Source: Afifella sp. IM 167
Lineage (GTDB): Bacteria > Pseudomonadota > Alphaproteobacteria > Rhizobiales > Afifellaceae
DNA length: 64,000 nt
Direction: 5' to 3'
Assembly (NCBI RefSeq): GCF_020144925.1
Contig: NZ_NSLC01000005.1
Location: 124,001 to 188,000 of the forward strand
This document shows positions 25,897 to 35,748 of the stretch, in pieces (position 1 is the stretch's first letter; every line of letters begins with the position of its first letter). The position numbers and the translations under genes were made by a program. The notes under the pieces are model-generated. The model saw only the letters and a list, made by a program, of their open reading frames with translations, ran no database searches and had not been told where the DNA came from.

Positions 25897-25910
25897 TTGA
25901 TCTGGATCAA
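25897..25910. promoter_or_regulatory. FNR/FixK box upstream of ompW
   Basis: TTGATCTGGATCAA matches the FNR/FixK consensus TTGAT-N4-ATCAA at all ten fixed positions. The centre (25903.5) is about 63 bp before the ompW ATG. An activator site at -41.5 would give a 5' leader of about 22 nt. The other neighbour, msrA, ends here rather than starts, so ompW is the only candidate target. Confidence 0.8.
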
Positions 25911-25984
25911 ATCAAAACTGTTGTATGCAATGGCATTTTATGCGTTGCCATTTTGTCACACAATATGCGCTGGCCGGCGCGGGT

Positions 25985-26644
25985 TCAGGCCGTCTCCGGT
26001 ACGGCCGGGCAGGAAAGGCCGGTGCCGCCGAGGCCGCAATAGCCGCCCGGGTTCTTCGCCAGATACTGCTGGTGGTAGTCCTCGGCGAAATAGAATTCCG
26101 GCGCTTCCACGATCTCCGTCGTGATCGGTGAAAAGCCCTTGGCCTTCAGCACGTCGCCATAGGCTTTCCTGGCGGCTTCGGCCTGGTGTTTCTGCTCCGC
26201 GTCGAAGACGTAGATGCCGGAGCGGTACTGCGTGCCGACATCGTTGCCCTGGCGCATGCCCTGGGTCGGGTCGTGCGCCTCGAAGAAGCGGGCGACGAGC
26301 TCGCCGTAGCTGACCACCTTCGGATCGTAGACGACGAGCACCACCTCGTTGTGGCCGGTGCGCCCGGAGCAGACCTCCTGATAGGTCGGGTTGGGCGTCA
26401 GCCCGCCCGCATAGCCGACGGCGGTCACCCAGACGCCGTCCGTCTGCCAGAAGACGCGCTCCGCGCCCCAGAAGCAGCCGAGGCCGAAGACAGCCGTCTT
26501 CATTCCCTCCGGATAGGGGCCCTTCAGGGGGTTCTTGTTGACGAAATGGGTCTCGGCCGTCTGCAGCGGCTCCGCGCGGCCCGCCAGCGCCTCCTCGGCG
26601 CCCGGCATGGCGGTCTTTCTCATCAGGCGTTCAAGGCCGAACAT
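25985..26644 (-). CDS. msrA: Peptide-methionine (S)-S-oxide reductase
   Basis: 219 aa. Repairs methionine S-sulfoxide in proteins. The catalytic cysteine is Cys57 in [36 protein letters not shown] and [23 protein letters not shown] are hallmarks. The C-terminal [12 protein letters not shown] carries resolving cysteines. About 45 residues precede the usual core, as in longer proteobacterial MsrA. It stands alone between ompW and a small membrane protein gene. Confidence 0.96.
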   Translation of the reverse strand: MFGLERLMRKTAMPGAEEALAGRAEPLQTAETHFVNKNPLKGPYPEGMKTAVFGLGCFWGAERVFWQTDGVWVTAVGYAGGLTPNPTYQEVCSGRTGHNEVVLVVYDPKVVSYGELVARFFEAHDPTQGMRQGNDVGTQYRSGIYVFDAEQKHQAEAARKAYGDVLKAKGFSPITTEIVEAPEFYFAEDYHQQYLAKNPGGYCGLGGTGLSCPAVPETA

Positions 26645-26695
26645 GGTGGGGACTCCCTTATCTCCTGTCCCCCATATGGTGCGTTCGCCGTGAAG

Positions 26696-27022
26696 CTAAA
26701 GGTCGCGCTCATGGGCGAACTGGAAGCGCCGCCTTGGCCGGCCCAGCCAGAAGAGCAGTCCGGCGAGCACGAGCAGGATGGCGAAGGTCGGCGCCGAGAG
26801 CAGGAAGCGCGCAAGGTCGCCCCAGGCCCAGGCCGAGGGGCTGTCGGCGATGGCCTGTCGCACGCTCTCAAGGCTCGCCGCCGCCCAGTCCGCCCAGGTC
26901 TCGGCAAGCGGCGTGAAGACGAGGCGCGATTCGGCGATCGACTTGGTGCCGTCGATGACGACCATGACGAGCCCGGCCGCGGTCAGCCAGACGGCGAGGA
27001 AGCGAAGGATGAAGCGGATCAT
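26696..27022 (-). CDS. Small two-helix membrane protein, function unknown
   Basis: 108 aa. It begins MIRFILRFLAVWLTAAGLVM, a transmembrane or signal-anchor helix. A second helix at about 75-95 (LLSAPTFAILLVLAGLLFWL) is followed by a basic tail. The middle part (DGTKSIAESRLVFTPLAETW) is conserved-looking. Similar proteins occur widely next to unrelated genes in Rhizobiales; no function is known. The start at 27022 is chosen because the frame further upstream crosses tRNA-Ser. Confidence 0.75.
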   Translation of the reverse strand: MIRFILRFLAVWLTAAGLVMVVIDGTKSIAESRLVFTPLAETWADWAAASLESVRQAIADSPSAWAWGDLARFLLSAPTFAILLVLAGLLFWLGRPRRRFQFAHERDL

Positions 27023-27169
27023 GCCCTGTCTTGAAGCTGATGAGGCCTTTCGCTCCTTGGTAAGGCCTCGGCGGGCGACAGGCAATCGCAAGGCGTGAGG
27101 CCGCCCGGAAGGCATCGGCGATTGCCGCACTTGCTCTCCGGCGGTTCGACCGATAAAACGCGGCCCGCT

Positions 27170-27259
27170 GGAGGGGTGGCCGAGTGGTCGAAGGCGCACG
27201 CCTGGAAAGTGTGTAGGCGGGAAACCGTCTCGAGGGTTCGAATCCCTCTCCCTCCGCCA
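27170..27259 (+). tRNA. tRNA-Ser (anticodon GGA)
   Basis: A 90-nt gene with acceptor stem GGAGGGG/TCCCTCC (one G-U pair), D arm, anticodon loop with GGA, a long variable arm typical of serine tRNAs, the T arm GGGTTCGAATCCC and an encoded CCA end. Reads UCC and UCU codons. No second copy of its 3' end is visible in the window. Confidence 0.97.
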
Positions 27260-27382
27260 GCCGCTCCCGATTGCCCGCCATGGTTCGCCGTGACCGCCGG
27301 TTTGGCGCAGAAAACGACGCGGCCGCAAAGAGTGTGGAGCGGCGACGCGCTCCAGTTTGAACGCGTGCCGCCCTCGCCTTTG

Positions 27383-27412
27383 ACGGATATCCCGCCTGCG
27401 CGGGATATCCGT
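27383..27412. terminator. Strong hairpin downstream of the SDR gene
   Basis: A perfect 13-bp stem (27383-27395 with 27400-27412, 4-nt loop) lies 16 bp past the stop of the minus-strand SDR gene. Neither side has a T run, so termination is likely but not certain. Confidence 0.55.
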
Positions 27413-27428
27413 GCGATGCGATCGCCGA

Positions 27429-28184
27429 TCAGATTGTCTGCCCGCCTGAGACCTCGATGCGCTGCGCGGTGACCCAGCGGTTTCCCTCGTCCAGAAGGCT
27501 GGCGATCATCAGGCCGACATCATCAGGAAGACCCACGCGGCCGAGAGCGGTCATCTGCGCGAACTGCGCATTCACATCTGCGTTGTCGCGGACCAGTCCG
27601 CCGCCGAAGTCGGTCTCGATCGCTCCCGGCGCAACGGTGTTGACCGTGATGCCACGCGCGCCGAACTCGCGAGCCATGTAGACCGTCAGCATCTCGACCG
27701 CCGCCTTTGCAGCAGAATAGGCCGCAAACCCCGGATAGGAGACGCGCGTAAGCCCGGACGAGATGTTCACGATACGGCCGCCATCGGCCAGGAGGGGAAG
27801 CAGCGCCTGCACGAGGAAGAACACCCCTTTCACATGCACATCGAAAAGACCGTCGAACTGCGCCTCGGAGGTCTCGGCGATCATGGCGAATTCGCCATGG
27901 CCCGCATTGTTGACCAGATGGTCGAAGCTGTCGCGGTCCCAGGTGTCCTTCAGCGCTGCTTTGAGGGTTTCTGCGAAAGCCGGGAAGCTTGCCGCTTGCG
28001 CGAGGTCGAGCTGGAGCGCGACGGCCTTGCGTCCGAGAGCGCGGATCTCGGCGACGACCTTTTCCGCCTGCTCCTCGTTGCCGCGGTAGGCGACGATGAC
28101 ATCCTCGCCACGCCGGGCGATGGACAATGCGGTATTGCGGCCGAGACCACGGTTGGCGCCGGTCACAAGTGAGAGTTTGGTCAT
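27429..28184 (-). CDS. SDR family oxidoreductase
   Basis: 251 aa. Classical SDR with TGANRGLGRNTA (about 8-19), NNAGHGEF, NISSG and the catalytic YSAAKAAVE. VSGGQTI closes the sequence. NAD(P)-dependent, substrate unknown. The start at 28184 (MTKLSLVTG) is chosen over an open frame ten codons longer. It is divergent from an AraC-family regulator with phased repeats between them, suggesting that the regulator controls it. Confidence 0.9.
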   Translation of the reverse strand: MTKLSLVTGANRGLGRNTALSIARRGEDVIVAYRGNEEQAEKVVAEIRALGRKAVALQLDLAQAASFPAFAETLKAALKDTWDRDSFDHLVNNAGHGEFAMIAETSEAQFDGLFDVHVKGVFFLVQALLPLLADGGRIVNISSGLTRVSYPGFAAYSAAKAAVEMLTVYMAREFGARGITVNTVAPGAIETDFGGGLVRDNADVNAQFAQMTALGRVGLPDDVGLMIASLLDEGNRWVTAQRIEVSGGQTI

Positions 28185-28241
28185 GCGGAACCCTTTCCGT
28201 TTTGGGATGAGCATCCGATAGGACCAGACCGCATCCGGCAG

Positions 28242-28274
28242 TTGCCCATTCCTCGCCGTTATTTGCCTATTCCT
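28242..28274. promoter_or_regulatory. Direct repeats phased by 21 bp, candidate AraC-type half-sites
   Basis: TTGCCCATTCCT (28242-28253) and TTGCCTATTCCT (28263-28274) agree at 11 of 12 positions with a 21-bp period, two helical turns. AraC-family regulators bind such tandem half-sites. The repeats lie 58 bp before the SDR start and 69 bp before the AraC start. Confidence 0.6.
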
Positions 28275-28342
28275 ATGGGAGGGTTCTTCGAGGCGGGCAT
28301 TTCGGCTATCTGCGACGCTTATTCTTTGCCGGAAACCACTTG

Positions 28343-29221
28343 ATGCTCGCAGCGCTCCTCACGCTTTGCCGCCGTTACGCCGACATTCACGCTGACCGGA
28401 GCGGGGCGGCAATCACGCCTGTGCCCGGCCTGACGATCGTCCGCGCCCTTCATGCCGGAGAGCTTCAGGTCGCGGTCAACAAGCCCCTGATCGCCATGTT
28501 GCTGCAGGGGCGCAAGCGGGTCTCCTCCGGGGCAGAGAGTCATGAATACGGGGCGGGCGAGGCACTGGTCATCTCCGCCGACGCACCGACCGTGAGCCAG
28601 ATTACGGAGGCGAGCCGCGCAGTCCCCTATTATGCGCTGGTGCTGGAACTCGACCCGGCCATCCTTCGCGATTCCATGGCCGGCATATCCCCTAGAAGGA
28701 CGCAGGCGCATCCGGTCCGCATCGAGCCGCTGGATGAGAATGTCGCCGATGCCGCCCTTCGCCTCGTCCGGCTGCTCGACCGGCCCGAAGCGCTGACAGC
28801 CCTCGGCAACGGGTTGTTGCGCGAATTGCATTACTGGCTGCTGACTGGCAGCCATGGCGACGCCATCCGCCGCATCGGTGCCGTGGACAGCCACGCCGAA
28901 CGGATCGGCCGTGCCGTGGCGGTTCTGCGGCGGGATTACGCGCGCACGATTCGCGTCGAGCAGCTGGCGGCAGTCGCGGGCATGAGCGAGCCGGCGTTTC
29001 ACCAGCATTTCCGGCAGGTGACCACCCTGTCACCCCTCCAATTCCAGAAGCAATTGCGCCTCATCGAGGCGCGCAGGATGATGCTGGCAGAGGGTTCAAG
29101 AATAGCGCAGGCGGCGCACGCGGTCGGATATCAAAGCATTTCACACTTCACGCGGGAGTATGGCCGGTTCTTTGGCGCGCCTCCCCGGCGGGACATCCAG
29201 CAGGCAAGGGAACCGGCGTGA
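28343..29221 (+). CDS. AraC-family transcriptional regulator
   Basis: 292 aa. The N-terminal domain (about 25-170) is of the AraC_N arabinose-binding-like type, with AVNKPLIAMLLQGRKRV. The C-terminal double helix-turn-helix has VEQLAAVAGMSEPAFHQHFR and AAHAVGYQSISHFTREYGRFFG. An ATG at 28343 follows a TTG at 28340; the ATG is taken. The gene is divergent from the SDR gene, a common regulator-target arrangement, with phased repeats between them. Confidence 0.9.
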   Translation: MLAALLTLCRRYADIHADRSGAAITPVPGLTIVRALHAGELQVAVNKPLIAMLLQGRKRVSSGAESHEYGAGEALVISADAPTVSQITEASRAVPYYALVLELDPAILRDSMAGISPRRTQAHPVRIEPLDENVADAALRLVRLLDRPEALTALGNGLLRELHYWLLTGSHGDAIRRIGAVDSHAERIGRAVAVLRRDYARTIRVEQLAAVAGMSEPAFHQHFRQVTTLSPLQFQKQLRLIEARRMMLAEGSRIAQAAHAVGYQSISHFTREYGRFFGAPPRRDIQQAREPA

Positions 29222-29542
29222 CCGGCGCGCCCGGAAAATCGAAGCTTTCCACCCACATATATGCGGGGCGTCAATTTTGGAGGGGGTATCGCGCAGCCGT
29301 GGTTCTCCGTTTCTTCGGCTCCGGCCCGCCAGCCGCTCTTGCGCACCCGGAAATGCCGAAAATCAGGTATTTGCAGGCGAGGCACCAGCGCTCGCTGCCC
29401 CAGCGAATGGTGCGGGGCCCGCAGAAGCCACTGGCGCCTCAAGGCCATCACCCGATACGCGGCATCCGCGTCGCGACCAGCGGGCTTGCGCTCGGTCCAA
29501 AAGGGTGGATTTCATCCAGTATACGGATCGGAGGACCGGCAT
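29222..29542. other. Intergenic region, no gene seen
   Basis: These 321 bp between the AraC and LysE genes contain no frame with convincing composition or family features, and no strong repeat. A ribosome site CGGAGGACC at the right end belongs to the LysE gene. The promoter of that gene is presumably here. Confidence 0.5.
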
Positions 29543-30172
29543 ATGATCGACTGGACGACCCTCATCACCTATATCGCGATCGTTCTCGGCTTCGTTTTCA
29601 TTCCGGGTCCCGCCACTCTCCTGACCGTCGCGCGGGCGACGAGCTCGGGGACGAAGGTCGGCATCGCAACGGGCGCGGGGGTCGCGGCGGGCGACGTGAT
29701 CCACACCTTCATGGCGATCATAGGCATCTCCGCCATCATCGCTGCCTCGGCCGCCCTGTTCACGATCGTCAAGTATCTCGGAGCGGCCTATCTGGTCTTT
29801 CTTGGCCTGCAGGCGATCCTGGCAAAGACGCCTTCGGACCCGACCGCCGCCCGCGCCCTGCCGATCACGGCGCAAAGAGCCTTTCGTCAGGCGATCCTGA
29901 CCGAAGTGCTGAATCCCAAGACGGCGCTCTTCTTCCTCGCCTTTCTGCCGCAGTTCGTCCGCCCCGAAAACGGCGCGGTCGCCCTGCAACTGGCGGTTCT
30001 GGGTACCGTCTTTGTCCTGCTCGGACTGCTGAGCTGCGTCGTCTTTGCCGTCACGTCCGGCGGCCTGGGCAGGTTTCTTCGCCGCCATCCGACCGTGCTG
30101 AGATGGCAGGGCAAGATCGTCGGCAGCATCTATTGCGCCCTGGGGGTTCGGCTGGCTCTCCAGGAACGATAG
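29543..30172 (+). CDS. LysE family translocator
   Basis: 209 aa inner-membrane exporter with about six helices. FIPGPATLLTVARATSSGTK near residue 20 and EVLNPKTALFFLAFLPQFV near 130 are the two family signatures. An amino acid or homoserine-lactone-like substrate is typical. The start at 29543 is set by GGAGGACC seven bases upstream. A second LysE-type gene is at 16689-17312. A decayed MFS gene follows directly. Confidence 0.9.
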   Translation: MIDWTTLITYIAIVLGFVFIPGPATLLTVARATSSGTKVGIATGAGVAAGDVIHTFMAIIGISAIIAASAALFTIVKYLGAAYLVFLGLQAILAKTPSDPTAARALPITAQRAFRQAILTEVLNPKTALFFLAFLPQFVRPENGAVALQLAVLGTVFVLLGLLSCVVFAVTSGGLGRFLRRHPTVLRWQGKIVGSIYCALGVRLALQER

Positions 30173-30193
30173 GAACCGCTGCAAGAGCCGTAG

Positions 30194-30420
30194 CGAGGCA
30201 ATCTTGGGCTCAGCCTGTCGCGCGATATCGGCCTGATCGCCGGCGCATCCTTCATGGGCGCGGTCTTCGGCTTCGGCGTCGGCACGGAGGATTTCGCCCA
30301 TTCCACCCCCGCCGGGATCGCGGCCGGCATGCGGCCGACCTTCATCTGGCCGGCGGCCTGACGATCGCCGCCATCGCCGTTGCGCGCGGCCCTCGTGCTG
30401 CCGCCGAAAGCCGGCTGTAG
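30194..30420 (+). pseudogene. 3' remnant of an MFS transporter gene (frameshifted)
   Basis: The plus strand reads LGLSLSRDIGLIAGASFMGA, then FGFGVG, then TPAGIAAGMRPTF, typical of the last helices of drug-type MFS permeases, but stops at 30359. In the next frame the sequence continues as LAGGLTIAAIAVARGPRAA to a stop at 30420, the expected last helix. One indel near 30341-30347 therefore breaks the frame. A stop at 30191-30193 lies just before the fragment, and no upstream MFS sequence is present. Confidence 0.65.
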
Positions 30421-30466
30421 ATAGCCTCTCGTCGGAGCGGTGCGGCGCGGCCCGTTCGCGCCGCCC

Positions 30467-30733
30467 TCAGCGAAAATCCGTCGGCGTCAGCACGTAGAGG
30501 TTCTTCCGGCCGTGCGAATAGGCCCGCCGGGCGGCGGATTGCACCGTGTCCCGCACGGCGTCGAAGGCGGCGAGATGGTCGGCCTCGGAGCGCTCCTCGC
30601 GCCCCGCCTCCTGCGACAAGGCGTCGACGTCGAGCAGAAACGGTATCTCGAAGATGCCGTCGTAGCCGACGAAGCGGATCTGACGCCGGTGCTCGTCGTA
30701 GCTTCTGCTGGCATTGGCGAAGGTCAATGGCAT
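30467..30733 (-). CDS. DUF1488 family protein
   Basis: 88 aa. It starts MPLTFANASRSYDEHRRQIRF and contains FVGYDGIFEIPFLLDVDAL, which is the DUF1488 pattern. A small soluble protein of unknown function, common in alpha- and betaproteobacteria. The open frame continues upstream, but the family start is the ATG at 30733. It is divergent from the groEL region. Confidence 0.83.
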   Translation of the reverse strand: MPLTFANASRSYDEHRRQIRFVGYDGIFEIPFLLDVDALSQEAGREERSEADHLAAFDAVRDTVQSAARRAYSHGRKNLYVLTPTDFR

Positions 30734-32872
<2,139 letters not shown>

Positions 32873-32893
32873 GGGCGCCATCTCTATGTCAGG

Positions 32894-32916
32894 GGCCGGC
32901 CCGCAATGGGCCGGCC
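32894..32916 (+). terminator. Hairpin after groEL
   Basis: A perfect 9-bp GC stem GGCCGGCCC/GGGCCGGCC with a 5-nt loop starts 21 bp after the groEL stop. There is no T run after it, so it may be a Rho-independent terminator of weak type or an mRNA-stabilising hairpin. Confidence 0.55.
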
Positions 32917-33129
32917 AATGGCAATCTGACACGCGCGCCGGGTTCTTTAGTGGCAAGGCCGGCGCTGCTCGACGAAATATTCTCGCGCCGATAAAAAACG
33001 TGAAGAAATGCGCCGGCTGCCGCGGCCTGGTTAATCAAATAATGAATTTGAATTGATTTTACGTCGTATTGTAATTATTGGATATTCGGTGAGTGGGGGG
33101 CGAAATATATTAATCGAAGGAATTATTTG

Positions 33130-33435
33130 ATGCTGAAATTGATGGCGACCGCCGCAGCGGCCGCAATGCTCAGCCTTCCCGCGCTCGCCGGGACGAGCGA
33201 TGTCGGCGATGCCGCCCTTGCGGCGCATGCGACATCGGTCGACGATTCGGGCACCCCGTTTTCAGAGGTGCACAGATACCTCACCGCCATTGGCTATCGC
33301 GACGTGAAAATGGTGAATGGCAGCCGCTCGCGGCTCTCCGCATTCGACCCTCAGGGCAGCCGCATCATCATCACGATGGACCGCAAGACCGACCTCGTCG
33401 ATCGCTACGAATACGACCACCCGATGGACAGGTAG
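33130..33435 (+). CDS. Small secreted protein, PepSY-like
   Basis: 101 aa. Signal peptide MLKLMATAAAAAMLSLPALA, predicted cleavage after Ala-Gly-like residues near 20. The mature part has FSEVHRYLTAIGYRDVKMVNG and FDPQGSRIIITMDRKTDLVD, reminiscent of the PepSY/YpeB-like fold of small periplasmic proteins. No firm family call. The ribosome site GAAGGAATT is clear. The 140 bp upstream are strikingly AT-rich compared with the rest of the window and probably hold its promoter. Confidence 0.75.
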   Translation: MLKLMATAAAAAMLSLPALAGTSDVGDAALAAHATSVDDSGTPFSEVHRYLTAIGYRDVKMVNGSRSRLSAFDPQGSRIIITMDRKTDLVDRYEYDHPMDR

Positions 33436-33757
33436 GCAGACCCCCGTACCGCACCGCACCGCGCCGCGCCTGCGCAGAGGCGCGTGCCCCCCAGGCGCGG
33501 GCAACAGGTGCGGGCGAAGGGCGGCGTATAGCTGCCGATGTCCGCAAGGGTCCCCCCAGGCGGCCCCCCCCCGCGCGGAGCTCCTGCCGCTTTCGGCGGC
33601 GCCGCCTCCACGCCCATTCCCTGACGACAGAACTCTTCCGACGCACTGGCGCGGATCGCGCCGCGGCCGCCCGGTCGCGAAATCCCGACGGCTGGAACTT
33701 TAGAACCTGGCACTTCTCGGCCCGGCGCCTCGGCGCCCGGTATTCATATGCCGGGTG
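33436..33757. other. GC-rich intergenic region, no gene seen
   Basis: 322 bp with low-complexity CCGCACCGCACCGCG-like stretches, a run of nine or more C near 33563 and several GC hairpins. One is CCCGG/CCGGG around TATTCATATG next to the stop of the minus-strand gene. No coding frame with sensible composition. Confidence 0.5.
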
Positions 33758-34057
33758 CTAGGTGACGGAACGGGAGGCGCTCTTCTTCCCGCCCGATGCC
33801 TTGCCCCGCTCGTAAAGGTCGAGGATGGCCGTGCGATCGAAGCGCTCGTCCCCCACTTCCAGGACGGAGCCGGCGAGCAGCACCGGGGACAGGTCCTCGA
33901 TCGCGAACCGCAGTGCCTCTGCGGCCGTGGCGAAGCGACGATAGGTCATCGGCCCCCGCCGGCCTCCCTTCGATTGCGCGAAGAACATTTCGGCCGGCGA
34001 TCCGTAATCGAACGCCTCATGGGTCTCGGCGACCCCGTCTTGCGGGGTGCCGGTCAT
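33758..34057 (-). CDS. Conserved hypothetical protein, 99 aa
   Basis: A soluble 99-residue protein with FDYGSPAEMFFAQSKGGRRGP, then MTYRRFATAAEALRFAIED and a Lys/Ser-rich tail. Similar short proteins with the motif YRRFxTAAEAxRFAIE occur in Rhizobiales, without known function. Its ATG overlaps the stop of the upstream 49-aa lysine-rich gene (ATGA), so the two form a small operon. Confidence 0.72.
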   Translation of the reverse strand: MTGTPQDGVAETHEAFDYGSPAEMFFAQSKGGRRGPMTYRRFATAAEALRFAIEDLSPVLLAGSVLEVGDERFDRTAILDLYERGKASGGKKSASRSVT

Positions 34058-34203
34058 GCCTTCTTCCCGCGATGCGCGCCCAGCGTCGCCGTCTGCAGCA
34101 TCTGCGCGTCGCGCAGATATTTCGGCCCGTCCTTCTTTTTCTGCTTGGTCTCGTCCTTCGACTTGACCGGTTCCTTGGTGCTGCGTTTCTGGCCCTTTGC
34201 CAT
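34054..34203 (-). CDS. Lysine-rich 49-residue protein, function unknown
   Basis: It reads MAKGQKRSTKEPVKSKDETK, then KKKDGPKYLRDAQ and ends HRGKKA; about a third of residues are basic, with few hydrophobics. AGGAGAGAC at good spacing precedes the ATG at 34203. The stop overlaps the start of the 99-aa gene. MAKGQ-type basic micro-proteins are recurrent in Rhizobiales and are often missed because of their length. A nucleic-acid-binding or ribosome-associated role is only a guess. Confidence 0.72.
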   Translation of the reverse strand: MAKGQKRSTKEPVKSKDETKQKKKDGPKYLRDAQMLQTATLGAHRGKKA

Positions 34204-34478
34204 GGTCTTGTCTCTCCTTGCCTGGCGCCGCCGCGGCGCCCGCTGTCAGGGTGGGGGATCGTGCCTAAAGGCTCGTTCGCGGCGCGCCGCTTCCTTCCGC
34301 GGCAATCTCGGTTCGGGTCTTCACCCGCGGGTCGGTGCCGGGCGGATCTGAAGGTCCGGCGAAAGACAGGCTGGGGGATGTCGCCCCAGCGGAGGTATCC
34401 TACGCCCTCCCGACGCTTTAAATAAGGCGGCGCGCTCCTTGGCGCGGCGCTTCATGGGCGAGGCAGAAGGAAAGCGTC

Positions 34479-35732
34479 TTGATCTACGATTTCGTCATTG
34501 TCGGCGCCGGCATCGTCGGCCTGTCGACCGCCTGGCAGCTCAAGCAGGCGCTGCCGGAAGCGAGCATCCTTCTCGTCGACAAGGAAGAGCGCCCGGCCAT
34601 GCACCAGACGGGCCACAATTCCGGCGTCGTCCATGCCGGCGTCTACTATCAGCCCGGCAGCGCCAAGGCCCGCTTCTGCAAGGAGGGCGCCGAGGCCGTG
34701 GACTGGTTCTGCCGGCGCGAGAAGCTTCCTTTCGATCGCTGCGGCAAGCTCCTCGTCGCCACCAACGCGGAGGAGGATCGCCGCATCGAGGCGCTGGTGG
34801 AGCGCTGCGCGGCGAACGGCATCGAGTACCGCTTGATCGGCCACGGCGAGCTCGCCGAGCTTGAGCCGAATATCCGCAGCACGCGCGCCATCCTCGTTCC
34901 CGCCACCGCCATCACCGACTATCCGGCGATCTGCCGCCGCCTTCTGGAGCTTTTCTTGGAAGATGGCGGCGAGGTCCGCTTCTCCCTGGAGGCCGAGAGC
35001 CTTTCGGAGGAAGCGGGCAATGCCGTCCTGAGGTACAGGGGAGGGCGCATCGCCGCCCGCTCCGCCATTGCCTGCGCCGGCCTGCAGGCCGACCGGCTCG
35101 CCCGTTCCGGCGGGCGGCGGCCCGGCTTTGCCATCGTGCCCTTCCGCGGCGAATACTACCGCCTGCCGCCGGCGAAGAACGACATCGTCCGCCATCTCAT
35201 TTATCCGATCCCCGACCCGTCGCTGCCCTTCCTCGGCGTGCACCTGACGCGCATGATCGACGGAAGCGTCACGGTCGGGCCGAATGCGGTTCTGGGCCTG
35301 GCGCGCGAGGGCTATGCCAAGGCCGCTGTCTCGCCGGCCGATATCGCCGAGATGGTCGCCTCTCCCGGCTTCTGGAAGATGGCGCTCGGCAACTGGCGCG
35401 CGGGCGCCTCGGAACTCTACAACTCGCTCAACCGGCGCGGCTATCTGGAGCTCTGCCGCAAATACTGCCCGAGCCTGCAGCTCTCGGATCTGCGGCCCTA
35501 TCCGGCCGGCATCCGCGCCCAGGCCGTCTCGCCGGCGGGCGAGCTACATCACGATTTCCTCATCGAGGAGACGCCCCGGACCCTGCATGTGTGCAACGCG
35601 CCCTCTCCGGCGGCGACCTCCTCCATGCCCATCGGCCGCCACATCGTCGAGCTGGTGATGAAGAAGGCGGCCGGGCTTGGCATTGCCGGCGCGGCGGAGC
35701 GTCAGCTGGCGCCGCCGCCCTGGAAGGCCTGA
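34479..35732 (+). CDS. lhgO: L-2-hydroxyglutarate oxidase
   Basis: 417 aa FAD-dependent oxidase of the DAO/YgaF family that turns L-2-hydroxyglutarate to 2-oxoglutarate. The FAD fold DFVIVGAGIVGLSTAWQL is at residues 4-21. TGHNSGVVHAGVYYQPGSAK and DLRPYPAGIRAQAVSP are characteristic of LhgO. The start is TTG with AGAAGGAAAG upstream. Convergent with the ABC importer operon, with 16 bp between stops, so probably independent of it. Confidence 0.92.
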   Translation: MIYDFVIVGAGIVGLSTAWQLKQALPEASILLVDKEERPAMHQTGHNSGVVHAGVYYQPGSAKARFCKEGAEAVDWFCRREKLPFDRCGKLLVATNAEEDRRIEALVERCAANGIEYRLIGHGELAELEPNIRSTRAILVPATAITDYPAICRRLLELFLEDGGEVRFSLEAESLSEEAGNAVLRYRGGRIAARSAIACAGLQADRLARSGGRRPGFAIVPFRGEYYRLPPAKNDIVRHLIYPIPDPSLPFLGVHLTRMIDGSVTVGPNAVLGLAREGYAKAAVSPADIAEMVASPGFWKMALGNWRAGASELYNSLNRRGYLELCRKYCPSLQLSDLRPYPAGIRAQAVSPAGELHHDFLIEETPRTLHVCNAPSPAATSSMPIGRHIVELVMKKAAGLGIAGAAERQLAPPPWKA

Positions 35733-35748
35733 ACCGCCGCTACCGGCC

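Noticed and set aside
25925-25955. AATGGCA/TGCCATT stem downstream of msrA as a terminator
   Set aside because: Read on the msrA strand it has no T run after the stem and only a 7-bp stem; left as unassigned symmetry.
27170-27259. tRNA-Ser as an island attachment site
   Set aside because: No direct repeat of the tRNA 3' end and no integrase gene anywhere in the window.
33480-33600. C-runs and CCGCA repeats considered as a repeat element
   Set aside because: Short irregular low complexity only, without unit structure or copies elsewhere.
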